Assembly: GCA_964614695.1 (NCBI GenBank)
Contig: CAZTMB010000150.1
Span: 1-5,619, forward strand
Direction: 5' to 3'
Length of the DNA: 5,619 nucleotides
Source: VGXO01 sp964614695
GTDB taxonomy: Bacteria; Planctomycetota; Phycisphaerae; Phycisphaerales; SM1A02
The notes under the pieces: model-generated
Told to the model about the DNA's origin: nothing
The model's input: only the letters and a program-made list of their open reading frames with translations
Databases searched by the model: none
Part shown: positions 1 to 4,806 of the stretch, one piece after another
Numbering within the stretch: the first letter of the stretch is position 1
Layout: every line of letters begins with the position of its first letter
Program-made: the position numbers and the translations under genes

Positions 1-33
1 CGGTGGACCGCGGGCGTCTCGCCCGCCGTGGCC
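1..33. repeat. Palindromic intergenic repeat downstream of queD
   Basis: A perfect 7-bp inverted repeat lies at 10-16 and 20-26 (GCGGGCG, loop TCT, CGCCCGC). It sits about 30 bases beyond the queD stop codon on the minus strand. Two parts of it recur near 2227-2314: bases 1-16 are identical to 2227-2242, and bases 12-27 are identical to 2299-2314. This suggests a dispersed, REP-like palindromic element rather than a unique site. The hairpin could end the rpsP-trmD-rplS-queD transcript, but no T-run follows it on the minus strand, so intrinsic termination is uncertain. The window edge may cut the element. Confidence 0.5.
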
Positions 34-56
34 CGCGACGCATCACGATCGCCCGA

Positions 57-440
57 TCAGCCCCCGCGATACTCGCATCGCGCGGTGCAGGTCTCGTGCA
101 CCACGATCTCCGCGAGGTCCGGCACGACGCCGTGCAGCCGCCGCCAGATCCACGCCGCGACCAGTTCGCTCGTCGGGTTCTCGAGCCCGGCGATCTCGTT
201 GAGGCAGCGGTGATCGAGTTCTTCGATCACCGGGTTCACGAGCCGCTTGAGGTCGCCGTAGTCGATCAGATAGCCCTTCGCCGGATCGACGAGGCCGTCG
301 ACGATCACCTCGACCTTGAACGAATGACCATGCAGCCGACGGCACTTGTGCCCGTCGGGGAAGGTCGGAAGCCAGTGGGCGGCCTCGAAGGTGAACGACT
401 TCGCGAGGCGGACCCGGATGGGAACGCCCGGCTCGGTCAC
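57..440 (-). CDS. queD: 6-carboxy-5,6,7,8-tetrahydropterin synthase (QueD)
   Basis: This cytoplasmic zinc enzyme converts 7,8-dihydroneopterin triphosphate to 6-carboxytetrahydropterin, the second step toward preQ0 and queuosine. The 127-residue length is normal for the family. Visible motifs are the N-terminal FEAAH (His22), the CxxxHGH motif characteristic of QueD (catalytic Cys33, zinc ligands His37 and His39), Asp76-His77 in ELDHRCLN, the PTSE motif at 89-92, and Glu116 in HET near the C-terminus. All expected zinc and catalytic residues are present. The start is GTG at 440-438. It shares four bases (GTGA) with the rplS stop codon, so translation is probably coupled to L19. No strong Shine-Dalgarno is visible. 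The Cys spacing argues against an animal-type PTPS. The product could also feed a preQ0-based DNA modification; nothing in the window tests that. It is the last gene of the operon. Confidence 0.93.
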   Translation of the reverse strand: MTEPGVPIRVRLAKSFTFEAAHWLPTFPDGHKCRRLHGHSFKVEVIVDGLVDPAKGYLIDYGDLKRLVNPVIEELDHRCLNEIAGLENPTSELVAAWIWRRLHGVVPDLAEIVVHETCTARCEYRGG

Positions 441-865
441 TCGCTCGACTCGCTCGCGGCGGTCTCGGCGGCGGTGGCGGACGAGACGTGCTTGAGCCCG
501 CGACGCTGATCGCGGAGGCGTCGGCTCTTGCCCACGCGGTCGCGGAGGTAGAAGAGCTTCGCACGACGGGCGTCGCCGTGGCGGACCACCTCGATCTTCG
601 CGATGCGGGGGCTGTGCAGCGGGAAGACCCGCTCGACGCCCTCGTTCGCGACGATGCGGCGGACGGTGATCATGTGGTTCACCCCGCGGCCGCGCTCGGC
701 GATGAAGACGCCCTGGAACACCTGGATGCGTTCCTTGTCGCCCTCGATGATCCGGTAGTGGACGTCGATCGTGTCGCCGATCGTGAAGCGGGGGAAGCTG
801 CCCGCGGGCTTGAGCTGGTCGGCGACGACGCTTTCGACGGTCAGGGCTCGGTTGGTCACGCTCAT
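437..865 (-). CDS. rplS: 50S ribosomal protein L19
   Basis: L19 is a large-subunit protein located near the 30S-50S interface. The 142-residue product shows the family pattern throughout. It includes PRFTIGDTIDVHYRIIEGDKERIQVFQGVFI at about 25-55, followed by the RGRGVNHMITVRRI segment, the VERVFPLHSPRIAKIEVVRHG segment at about 78-97, and ARRAKLFYLRDRVGKSRRLRD at about 99-119. L19 is usually about 115-120 residues. The last 20 or so residues here (from about 123) are an Ala/Ser/Thr/Glu-rich extension ending in SESSE. The ATG at 865-863 is the natural start for an L19 N-terminus. Only a weak purine stretch (GAGAG) precedes it. It lies 69 bp after trmD, and its stop codon overlaps the GTG start of queD. 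Confidence 0.97.
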   Translation of the reverse strand: MSVTNRALTVESVVADQLKPAGSFPRFTIGDTIDVHYRIIEGDKERIQVFQGVFIAERGRGVNHMITVRRIVANEGVERVFPLHSPRIAKIEVVRHGDARRAKLFYLRDRVGKSRRLRDQRRGLKHVSSATAAETAASESSE

Positions 866-910
866 GGTCGGCTCTCGAAACGGATGGGAGGACGTGGTTC
901 GGTGCGGGAC

Positions 911-925
911 GCCGCTCGAGGCGGC
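911..925. other. Small stem-loop in the trmD-rplS spacer
   Basis: In the 69-bp gap between trmD and rplS, GCCGC (911-915) and GCGGC (921-925) can pair around a five-base TCGAG loop. The stem is short and GC-rich, and such pairs arise easily by chance in this composition. A role in RNA processing or in uncoupling the expression of L19 from TrmD is possible but not shown. I see no promoter of useful quality in the gap. Confidence 0.25.
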
Positions 926-934
926 GGTGAAGGT

Positions 935-1639
935 TCAGCCGGTCGCGCCGATCAGATCGGGGCGGCGGCGGGTGGTTCGTTCAACGCGTTGCGAATCGCG
1001 CCATCGCGCGATCGCGGCGTGGTCGCCCCCGAGAAGCACCTCGGGAACGACGCGTCCGCGCCAGGAGCGCGGACGGGTGTAGTGGGGGCAGTCGAGAAGG
1101 GCATGGCCCGAGGCGTCGCGGGTCGAGAAGGAGTCCTCGGCCGCGGAGGCGTCGTGCCCAAGGGCGCCCGGCAGCAGGCGGACGACCGCGTCGGCGAGGA
1201 GCATCGCCGGGATCTCGCCGCCGCTGACGACGAAGTCGCCGACGGAGAGTTCAAGCGGCGCGAGGTGCTCGATCGCCCGCTCGTCGATGCCTTCGTATCG
1301 GCCGGCGATGACGAGAAGGCGCGGCTGCTGGGCAAGCCATTCGACGCGCGGCTGGCGAAGCGGCTCGCCCTGCGGCGAGAGCATGATTCGCGTCGCGGGA
1401 CGCGGATCCTGCGCCTCGATCGCCTCGACGGCGTCGACGATCGGCTGCGGCGTCATCACCATGCCCGGCCCGCCGCCGAAGGGGCGATCATCGACGCGGG
1501 CGTGCGGATCGAGGCTGAAGCGGCGAAGGTCGTGCACGCGGAGATCCGCGACGCCCGCGTCGAACGCGCGACCGACCACGCCCGCGCCGAGCACCGGCGC
1601 GAACATCTCCGGGAGGATGGTCAGCAGATCGATTCGCAT
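935..1639 (-). CDS. trmD: tRNA (guanine-N1-)-methyltransferase TrmD
   Basis: TrmD transfers a methyl group from S-adenosylmethionine to N1 of G37, 3' of the anticodon, in tRNAs carrying G36-G37. This prevents +1 frameshifting. It is a SPOUT-class trefoil-knot enzyme that acts as a dimer. The 234 residues cover the whole protein. Visible motifs are an N-terminal RIDLLTILPEMF, DDRPFGGGPGMVM at 50-62, the knot segments LSPQGEPL (87-94), AGRYEGIDERA (112-122) and GDFVVSGGE (134-142), Arg154, the catalytic Asp169 in EDSF, and the C-terminal PHYTRP (185-190) and VPEVLLGGDH (198-207). The key Arg and Asp fall at the same numbers as in the E. coli enzyme. The ATG at 1639 begins directly at the conserved N-terminus. 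No clear Shine-Dalgarno precedes it, and a stem-loop lies 20 bases upstream. rimM, which normally precedes trmD, is absent. Confidence 0.97.
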   Translation of the reverse strand: MRIDLLTILPEMFAPVLGAGVVGRAFDAGVADLRVHDLRRFSLDPHARVDDRPFGGGPGMVMTPQPIVDAVEAIEAQDPRPATRIMLSPQGEPLRQPRVEWLAQQPRLLVIAGRYEGIDERAIEHLAPLELSVGDFVVSGGEIPAMLLADAVVRLLPGALGHDASAAEDSFSTRDASGHALLDCPHYTRPRSWRGRVVPEVLLGGDHAAIARWRDSQRVERTTRRRPDLIGATG

Positions 1640-1659
1640 GGCGAGACGGCTCGTGGCGG

Positions 1660-1677
1660 GCGTTCCGAGGGGAACGC
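1660..1677. promoter_or_regulatory. Stem-loop in the rpsP-trmD spacer, just before the trmD start
   Basis: GCGTTCC (1660-1666) and GGAACGC (1671-1677) form a perfect 7-bp stem with a four-base loop. It lies in the 60-bp gap between rpsP and trmD and ends 20 bases upstream of the trmD ATG. The trmD start also lacks a recognisable Shine-Dalgarno. In other bacteria TrmD is made at far lower levels than the ribosomal proteins of the same transcript. This structure could contribute to such a difference, or mark an RNA-processing site. That role is an inference; only the palindrome is seen. Confidence 0.4.
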
Positions 1678-1699
1678 ACGCCGTGGAGACGCGTTCCGG

Positions 1700-1978
1700 T
1701 CAGGCCGACTCCGCCGGCACCGGGGTGCCGGGCTTCGCATCGCAGCCGAGGCGGCGAAGGAGGTCGCTGACGGTCTGGCTCGGCTGGGCGCCGACGCTCA
1801 GCCAGTGCCGCACGCGATCGAGCTTGATCGCGTGCTGACGGCCCTCGGGCGCGGTGGGGTCGTACCACCCGAGCTGCTCGATGACGCGGCCGTCGCGGGG
1901 GGCTCGCTTGTCCATCGCGCCGAGGCGATAGAAGGGCTTGTGGGCGCGGCCCATGCGCTTGAGACGAAGTACGACCAT
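1700..1978 (-). CDS. rpsP: 30S ribosomal protein S16
   Basis: S16 is a small-subunit protein that binds 16S rRNA early in assembly. The 92-residue product matches the family from its first residue: MVVLRLKRMGRAHKPFYRLG at 1-20, then RAPRDGRVIEQLGWYDP at 25-41, and KLDRVRHWLSVGAQPSQTVSDLLRRLG at 52-78. A short Pro/Ala-rich tail follows (81-92). The length is typical. The ATG at 1978-1976 is fixed by the conserved N-terminus; only a weak GAG lies about 9 bases upstream. It is the first gene of the minus-strand rpsP-trmD-rplS-queD operon. A candidate promoter lies about 130 bases upstream, with a strong hairpin in the leader between them. Confidence 0.97.
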   Translation of the reverse strand: MVVLRLKRMGRAHKPFYRLGAMDKRAPRDGRVIEQLGWYDPTAPEGRQHAIKLDRVRHWLSVGAQPSQTVSDLLRRLGCDAKPGTPVPAESA

Positions 1979-2010
1979 GGAGTGATCTCACGAAGCGCCA
2001 ACCTCGGACC

Positions 2011-2033
2011 CGGGACGCCGCGGTGGCGTCCCG
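2011..2033. promoter_or_regulatory. Strong stem-loop in the rpsP leader
   Basis: CGGGACGCC (2011-2019) and GGCGTCCCG (2025-2033) form a perfect 9-bp stem with a five-base loop (GCGGT). On the minus strand it ends 32 bases before the rpsP start codon, within the 5' leader expected from the promoter candidate at 2111-2138. No T-run follows, so it does not look like an intrinsic terminator or attenuator. It may be a ribosomal-protein or translation control element, an mRNA-stabilising hairpin, or another copy of the palindromic intergenic repeats. The pairing is seen; the function is unknown. Confidence 0.5.
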
Positions 2034-2110
2034 AACTCGGGCCTCGGCGGATCCGGGAGAGCGTCGGGCTCCGTGCGGATCGCACTTCGGCTGGCGGATG
2101 CGAATCGGGG

Positions 2111-2138
2111 AGTGTACCGAGGCCCCGGGTCGGTTCAA
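2111..2138 (-). promoter_or_regulatory. Candidate sigma-70-like promoter for rpsP-trmD-rplS-queD
   Basis: Read on the minus strand, TTGAAC (2138-2133) is a -35-like box and TACACT (2116-2111) is a -10-like box, with a 16-base spacer. Each matches the sigma-70 consensus at four of six positions. It points toward rpsP and would give a leader of about 125 bases that includes the hairpin at 2011-2033. Promoter consensus is loose in GC-rich bacteria, so this is the best candidate seen rather than a firm call. Confidence 0.4.
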
Positions 2139-2159
2139 GGGTCTTGGTTCAGGGGTCTT
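2132..2159. repeat. Two tandem 14-bp repeats overlapping the candidate promoter
   Basis: The units GGTTCAAGGGTCTT (2132-2145) and GGTTCAGGGGTCTT (2146-2159) are directly adjacent and differ at one base. The first unit contains the candidate -35 box on the minus strand. The second carries a near copy of that box (CTGAAC). The arrangement could be a two-site operator, a chance slippage duplication, or a duplicated promoter element. Confidence 0.6.
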
Positions 2160-2179
2160 GGGGCAATCGTGCGGAGGCG

Positions 2180-2202
2180 GCGACCGGTTCGGCCCCGGTC
2201 GC
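2180..2202. repeat. Inverted repeat with an 8-bp stem
   Basis: GCGACCGG (2180-2187) and CCGGTCGC (2195-2202) are perfect inverted repeats around a seven-base loop. The element lies upstream of the candidate rpsP promoter and downstream of the metalloprotease gene. It could be part of the terminator region for that gene or one more palindromic intergenic repeat. No T-run is present on either side. Confidence 0.4.
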
Positions 2203-2226
2203 GAGCCGCTGGTCGCTGGCTTCGGC

Positions 2227-2314
2227 CGGTGGACCGCGGGCGCCCCACCCCCCGTCGGCCGCGTGACTTGCGGTTTCAGAGGACCAGCCGCGGACTAGGG
2301 GCGTCTCGCCCGCC
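2227..2314. repeat. Split or duplicated copy of the left-edge repeat
   Basis: Bases 2227-2242 are identical to 1-16, and bases 2299-2314 are identical to 12-27. In the left-edge copy these two halves are continuous and share GGGCG. Here GGGCG appears at both junctions (2238-2242 and 2299-2303) with 56 bp between. The right half forms a hairpin (GGGCG, TCT, CGCCC at 2299-2311) 13 bases beyond the metalloprotease stop codon on the minus strand, a position where a terminator would sit. The bases after 2242 also resemble, loosely, those after 16. Two diverged adjacent copies are therefore an alternative to one interrupted copy. Confidence 0.5.
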
Positions 2315-2323
2315 CGCCTTCGC

Positions 2324-2989
2324 CTACCCGAACAGCCCGGCCACCCAGTCGGCGTACCCCGAGGCGATCGTCGCCGCCGCTCCGAAGAGCACGCCTCCGA
2401 GTCCGCCGACGAAGAAGAGGAAGATCAGGGCGAGCATCGAGTACATCGCGATCCGCGAGTCCTGGCTCCACTGGTACCACCGCCACGAGGCTCCGGCGAG
2501 GATCCCCGAACCGTCGAGCGGCGGGACCGGCAGCAGGTTGAACATGGCGAGTGCGAGGTTCAGAAAGCCGCCGATCTGCAGGAACATCAGCGCCCGGTCG
2601 GCGGTTTCGCCCTGCGGATCGCCGAGACCCTTCCACAGTCCGAGGATCGTGAGGGCGATGAACGCGAGCACGAGGTTCATCGCGGGTCCTGCTGCCGCCA
2701 CGACGATCCGCCCCCGACGTCCCCAGCGATACCGGCTCGGATCGGTCGGCATCATGCCCCAGGTGATTCCCACGATCGCGAACATGAGAAGAGCCCATGT
2801 GCCCATGTGCACCATCGGGTTGATCGTCATGCGATCGAGTTCGCGCGGGGTCTGATCGCCTTGCCAGAGCGCCGCCCAGCCGTGGGCGAGTTCGTGCAGC
2901 ACGATCGAGCCGATCACCCAGATCACCCACGACGCGACGAGGGCGGCGCCGCCCTGCTCGAAGAGGTTGTGGACCCACCATCCGCTCAC
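2324..2989 (-). CDS. Site-2 protease-type intramembrane zinc metalloprotease (M50 family)
   Basis: The product is a predicted polytopic membrane peptidase that would cut substrates within the lipid bilayer. The 221 residues include a first hydrophobic helix (about 15-35) carrying the zinc motif HELAH (His32, Glu33, His36). A second helix lies at about 62-80. AAAGPAMNLVLA (98-109) gives the family GPxxN motif. The third zinc-ligand region is NLLPVPPLDG (151-160), with Asp159 the expected ligand. A further helix runs at about 180-210. There is no PDZ domain, so it belongs with the short YwhC-like members rather than RseP/RasP. The start is GTG at 2989-2987, supported by GGAG seven bases upstream; the next Met, at residue 54, would remove the active site. 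It lies 90 bp after the amidohydrolase on the same strand and may share its transcript. The substrate is unknown. Confidence 0.9.
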   Translation of the reverse strand: MSGWWVHNLFEQGGAALVASWVIWVIGSIVLHELAHGWAALWQGDQTPRELDRMTINPMVHMGTWALLMFAIVGITWGMMPTDPSRYRWGRRGRIVVAAAGPAMNLVLAFIALTILGLWKGLGDPQGETADRALMFLQIGGFLNLALAMFNLLPVPPLDGSGILAGASWRWYQWSQDSRIAMYSMLALIFLFFVGGLGGVLFGAAATIASGYADWVAGLFG

Positions 2990-2996
2990 GCCGGCG

Positions 2997-3000
2997 CTCC
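2997..3000 (-). promoter_or_regulatory. Shine-Dalgarno for the metalloprotease GTG start
   Basis: On the minus strand GGAG sits seven bases before the GTG at 2989. It decides the start: no ATG or GTG lies in frame within the 40 or so bases upstream, and the next internal Met falls after the HExxH motif. Confidence 0.6.
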
Positions 3001-3024
3001 GTTGGTGCTCGTATCCCCCGAGAC

Positions 3025-3044
3025 GGGCGGATGGTAGTCCGCCC
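3025..3044. terminator. Stem-loop between the amidohydrolase and metalloprotease genes
   Basis: GGGCGGA (3025-3031) and TCCGCCC (3038-3044) form a perfect 7-bp stem with a six-base spacer, which one G-T pair can shorten to a four-base loop. It begins about 35 bases after the amidohydrolase stop on the minus strand and lies 35 bases before the metalloprotease start. There is no T-run, so it may be a weak terminator, an mRNA 3'-end stabiliser or a chance palindrome. If it terminates efficiently, the two genes are not one operon. Confidence 0.3.
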
Positions 3045-3079
3045 AGTAAGGACGCTCGGCGATCCGAGTCGAACGAACA

Positions 3080-4714
3080 TCAGATCGCAAGGAGCCCTTG
3101 CGGATCGAAGACCGGCACCCCGCCGACGATCGTCGCGACGACCTTCGGCGGATCGTGATGCCAGTCGCAGGCAAGCGGATCGCGATCGAGGACGACGAGA
3201 TCCGCGCGGCGGCCCGGTGCGATCGTGCCGGCGTCGTCGAATCCCACGCATCGCGCCGCGTGCCGCGTGTGGGCTTCGAGCGCTTCGCGCGGCGTGATCG
3301 TCTCGCCTCCGTGGAAGACGCTGCCGTCGGCGATGCGGCCGGTGATGGCGCTTCGCATCGCGGCGATCGAGTCGGGCTCGACGATCGGCCAGTCCGATCC
3401 GAAGGCGAGCGTGGCTCCATGGTCGAGCAGCGAGCGGAACCGAAAGAAGCGGTCGAGCCGCTCGCGGCCCATCGCTCGCTCGAAGGGCCGCGCGTCCTCC
3501 ACTCGATGCAGCGGCTGCATCGAGATCAGGCGACCTCTTACGCGGGAGAGGTCGTCACCATGCACGGTCTGGCCATGCTCGATCCGCGGGGCGACTCGCA
3601 AGGAACCCTCGTCGAGCGAGAGCGGCTCGAAGGCGTCGAGCGATCGCCGGAACGCCTCGTCGCCGATCGCGTGGATCGATGGCGAGAAACCGGCCTCCCA
3701 GATGCGTTCCGCCCATGCGTCGAGATGGCCCTCGAGCGCCAGTTCGACCAGCATGCCTCGCTCGCCCGGGCGATCGGCGTACGCCTCGAGCATGCGAGCC
3801 GTGCGCAGCCCCAGCGTGCCGTCGGCGAAGGCCTTGAAGCCGATCACGCGAAGCGTCTCGTCCGCGCCGGCATCGACGATCTCGCGCGCGATCGTGTGAC
3901 CGAGCGCCGGATCGACCGGCCACGCGCGATCGAGGATCGTCGCGGCGATGCGAAGACGCAGCGGGGCCGTGGCGTCGGCGGCGACCGGGATGAGCGTCTC
4001 GCGGACCTCCGTGGCGTACTCCATCGATCCGACTGCGGCAACGCCGTGCCGGAAGAGGTGTGTCGCGGCTTCGCGCACCGCGAGCCTCTTGCGACGCGGA
4101 TCGGCCGGCGGCAAGAGCGGCATCACCTGCTTCCACGCGTTCGCTTCGACGAAGAGCCCCGTCGGAGCGCCCGACGCATCGCGAACGATCTCGCCGCCGG
4201 GAAGCGCCGGCAGACCCGGATGCGCCGCCTCGACGATCCGGATCGCCGCGTCGTTCAGGACGCACGCGTGGCGATCCATCCGCCAAGCGATCGCCGGCCG
4301 ATCTCCGGCGGCGGTAAGCCACGATCGATCGGGTGCCTGCCCGCCCTCGCTCGACCAACGTTCCGCCGACCAGCCCCACGCTTCGAGCCACGCATGGCCG
4401 GCGGGATCTTCCCGGGCGAGCCGCGAGGCGGCTTCGGCAATCGCGTGCTCGAACGATCGGCGGCTTGTGGCGAGGGAGAGGTCGAGTTGTCGCAGCGACA
4501 AGCCCGCCATCACGAGATGAACGTGGGCATCGACGAAGGCGGGAGCCACGAAGAAGTCGCGGAGATCGAAGGTCTTCGCGGGTGAACCATCGGCTTCGCG
4601 GCCCTGCTCTTCGACCGTGCTGATTTGCGAGCCTTGGAGCCGCACGCGCGTCGCGCGAGGTCTCGACTCCTCCAGGGTCTCGAAACGGGAGACGATCTCG
4701 AACGATGGCTGCAT
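3080..4714 (-). CDS. Amidohydrolase family protein (YtcJ-like, Amidohydro_3)
   Basis: This is a predicted metal-dependent hydrolase of the amidohydrolase superfamily; the substrate cannot be told from sequence. The 544-residue product has a small N-terminal beta domain, then the metal motif VDAHVHL (His64, His66). It continues with a GFKAFADGTLGLRTA segment at 292-306 (Lys294, possibly a carbamylated metal bridge), SIHAIGDEA (His348), RIEHGQ (His380) and FGSDWPI (Asp441). It ends in the closing beta segment GTIAPGRRADLVVLDRDP (496-513). All expected metal positions are occupied. YtcJ relatives are usually about 520-560 residues. I chose ATG 4714 (MQPSFEIV). The frame stays open upstream to 4936, but that part is Arg-rich, would overlap the divergent lipoprotein gene, and shows no family features. 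No good Shine-Dalgarno precedes 4714, so a slightly different start is possible. No signal peptide is seen. Confidence 0.88.
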   Translation of the reverse strand: MQPSFEIVSRFETLEESRPRATRVRLQGSQISTVEEQGREADGSPAKTFDLRDFFVAPAFVDAHVHLVMAGLSLRQLDLSLATSRRSFEHAIAEAASRLAREDPAGHAWLEAWGWSAERWSSEGGQAPDRSWLTAAGDRPAIAWRMDRHACVLNDAAIRIVEAAHPGLPALPGGEIVRDASGAPTGLFVEANAWKQVMPLLPPADPRRKRLAVREAATHLFRHGVAAVGSMEYATEVRETLIPVAADATAPLRLRIAATILDRAWPVDPALGHTIAREIVDAGADETLRVIGFKAFADGTLGLRTARMLEAYADRPGERGMLVELALEGHLDAWAERIWEAGFSPSIHAIGDEAFRRSLDAFEPLSLDEGSLRVAPRIEHGQTVHGDDLSRVRGRLISMQPLHRVEDARPFERAMGRERLDRFFRFRSLLDHGATLAFGSDWPIVEPDSIAAMRSAITGRIADGSVFHGGETITPREALEAHTRHAARCVGFDDAGTIAPGRRADLVVLDRDPLACDWHHDPPKVVATIVGGVPVFDPQGLLAI

Positions 4715-4806
4715 CAGGAGGTCCGACGGGGCGAACGAGGCGGCGTAATGTAGGAACGACGGTTCGAACTCGATCAGAGGCGGACCGGCCCAGGAGTCCT
4801 TCGAGC
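4715..4806. promoter_or_regulatory. 92-bp divergent intergenic region, amidohydrolase and lipoprotein
   Basis: Both flanking genes start at the edges of this gap, so promoters for both directions are expected here or inside the neighbouring gene starts. The least GC-rich pocket is around 4744-4753. On the minus strand it gives TACATT (4752-4747), a fair -10-like box toward the amidohydrolase, but I see no good -35 partner at the usual spacing. No clear plus-strand promoter is visible. An AGGAGG at 4716-4721 on the plus strand has no usable start codon behind it: the ATG at 4748 meets TAG at once. Confidence 0.4.
4792..4796 (+). promoter_or_regulatory. Shine-Dalgarno for the lipoprotein ATG at 4807
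   Basis: AGGAG lies ten bases before the ATG at 4807. It supports that start over the in-frame ATG at 4705, which would place the signal peptide about 35 residues inside the protein and overlap the start of the amidohydrolase. Confidence 0.6.

Larger units (their letters stand above)
1979..2323. other. 345-bp non-coding region upstream of the rpsP operon
   Basis: No convincing gene is present on either strand between the rpsP start and the metalloprotease stop codon. The region holds a 9-bp hairpin close to rpsP, a sigma-70-like promoter candidate reading toward rpsP, a 14-bp tandem repeat overlapping that promoter, an 8-bp hairpin at 2180-2202, and fragments of the repeat seen at the left edge of the window. 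It contains no GATC site from 2082 to 2365, although that tetramer is frequent in most of the window. I looked for a tRNA-like fold because of the GGTTCAAGG string near 2132, and found no acceptor or anticodon stem. Confidence 0.75.

Noticed and set aside
2130..2205. Possible tRNA, prompted by a GGTTCAAGG string
   Set aside because: No seven-base acceptor stem, D-arm or anticodon stem can be placed around it. The string is explained by the 14-bp tandem repeat.
488..2266. A 592-codon plus-strand open frame antisense to rplS, trmD and rpsP
   Set aside because: Its translation is low-complexity and rich in Arg, Ala, Gly and Asp with no recognisable motif. The opposite strand encodes three unmistakable conserved proteins. 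Long antisense frames are expected in GC-rich coding DNA.
3098..4585. A 495-codon plus-strand open frame antisense to the amidohydrolase
   Set aside because: It is Arg-rich without domain features and entirely inside a gene whose metal-binding motifs are intact. It is a compositional shadow.
4705..4806. Longer lipoprotein start at ATG 4705
   Set aside because: It would bury the signal peptide and lipobox about 35 residues inside the protein and overlap the amidohydrolase start. ATG 4807 has its own AGGAG.
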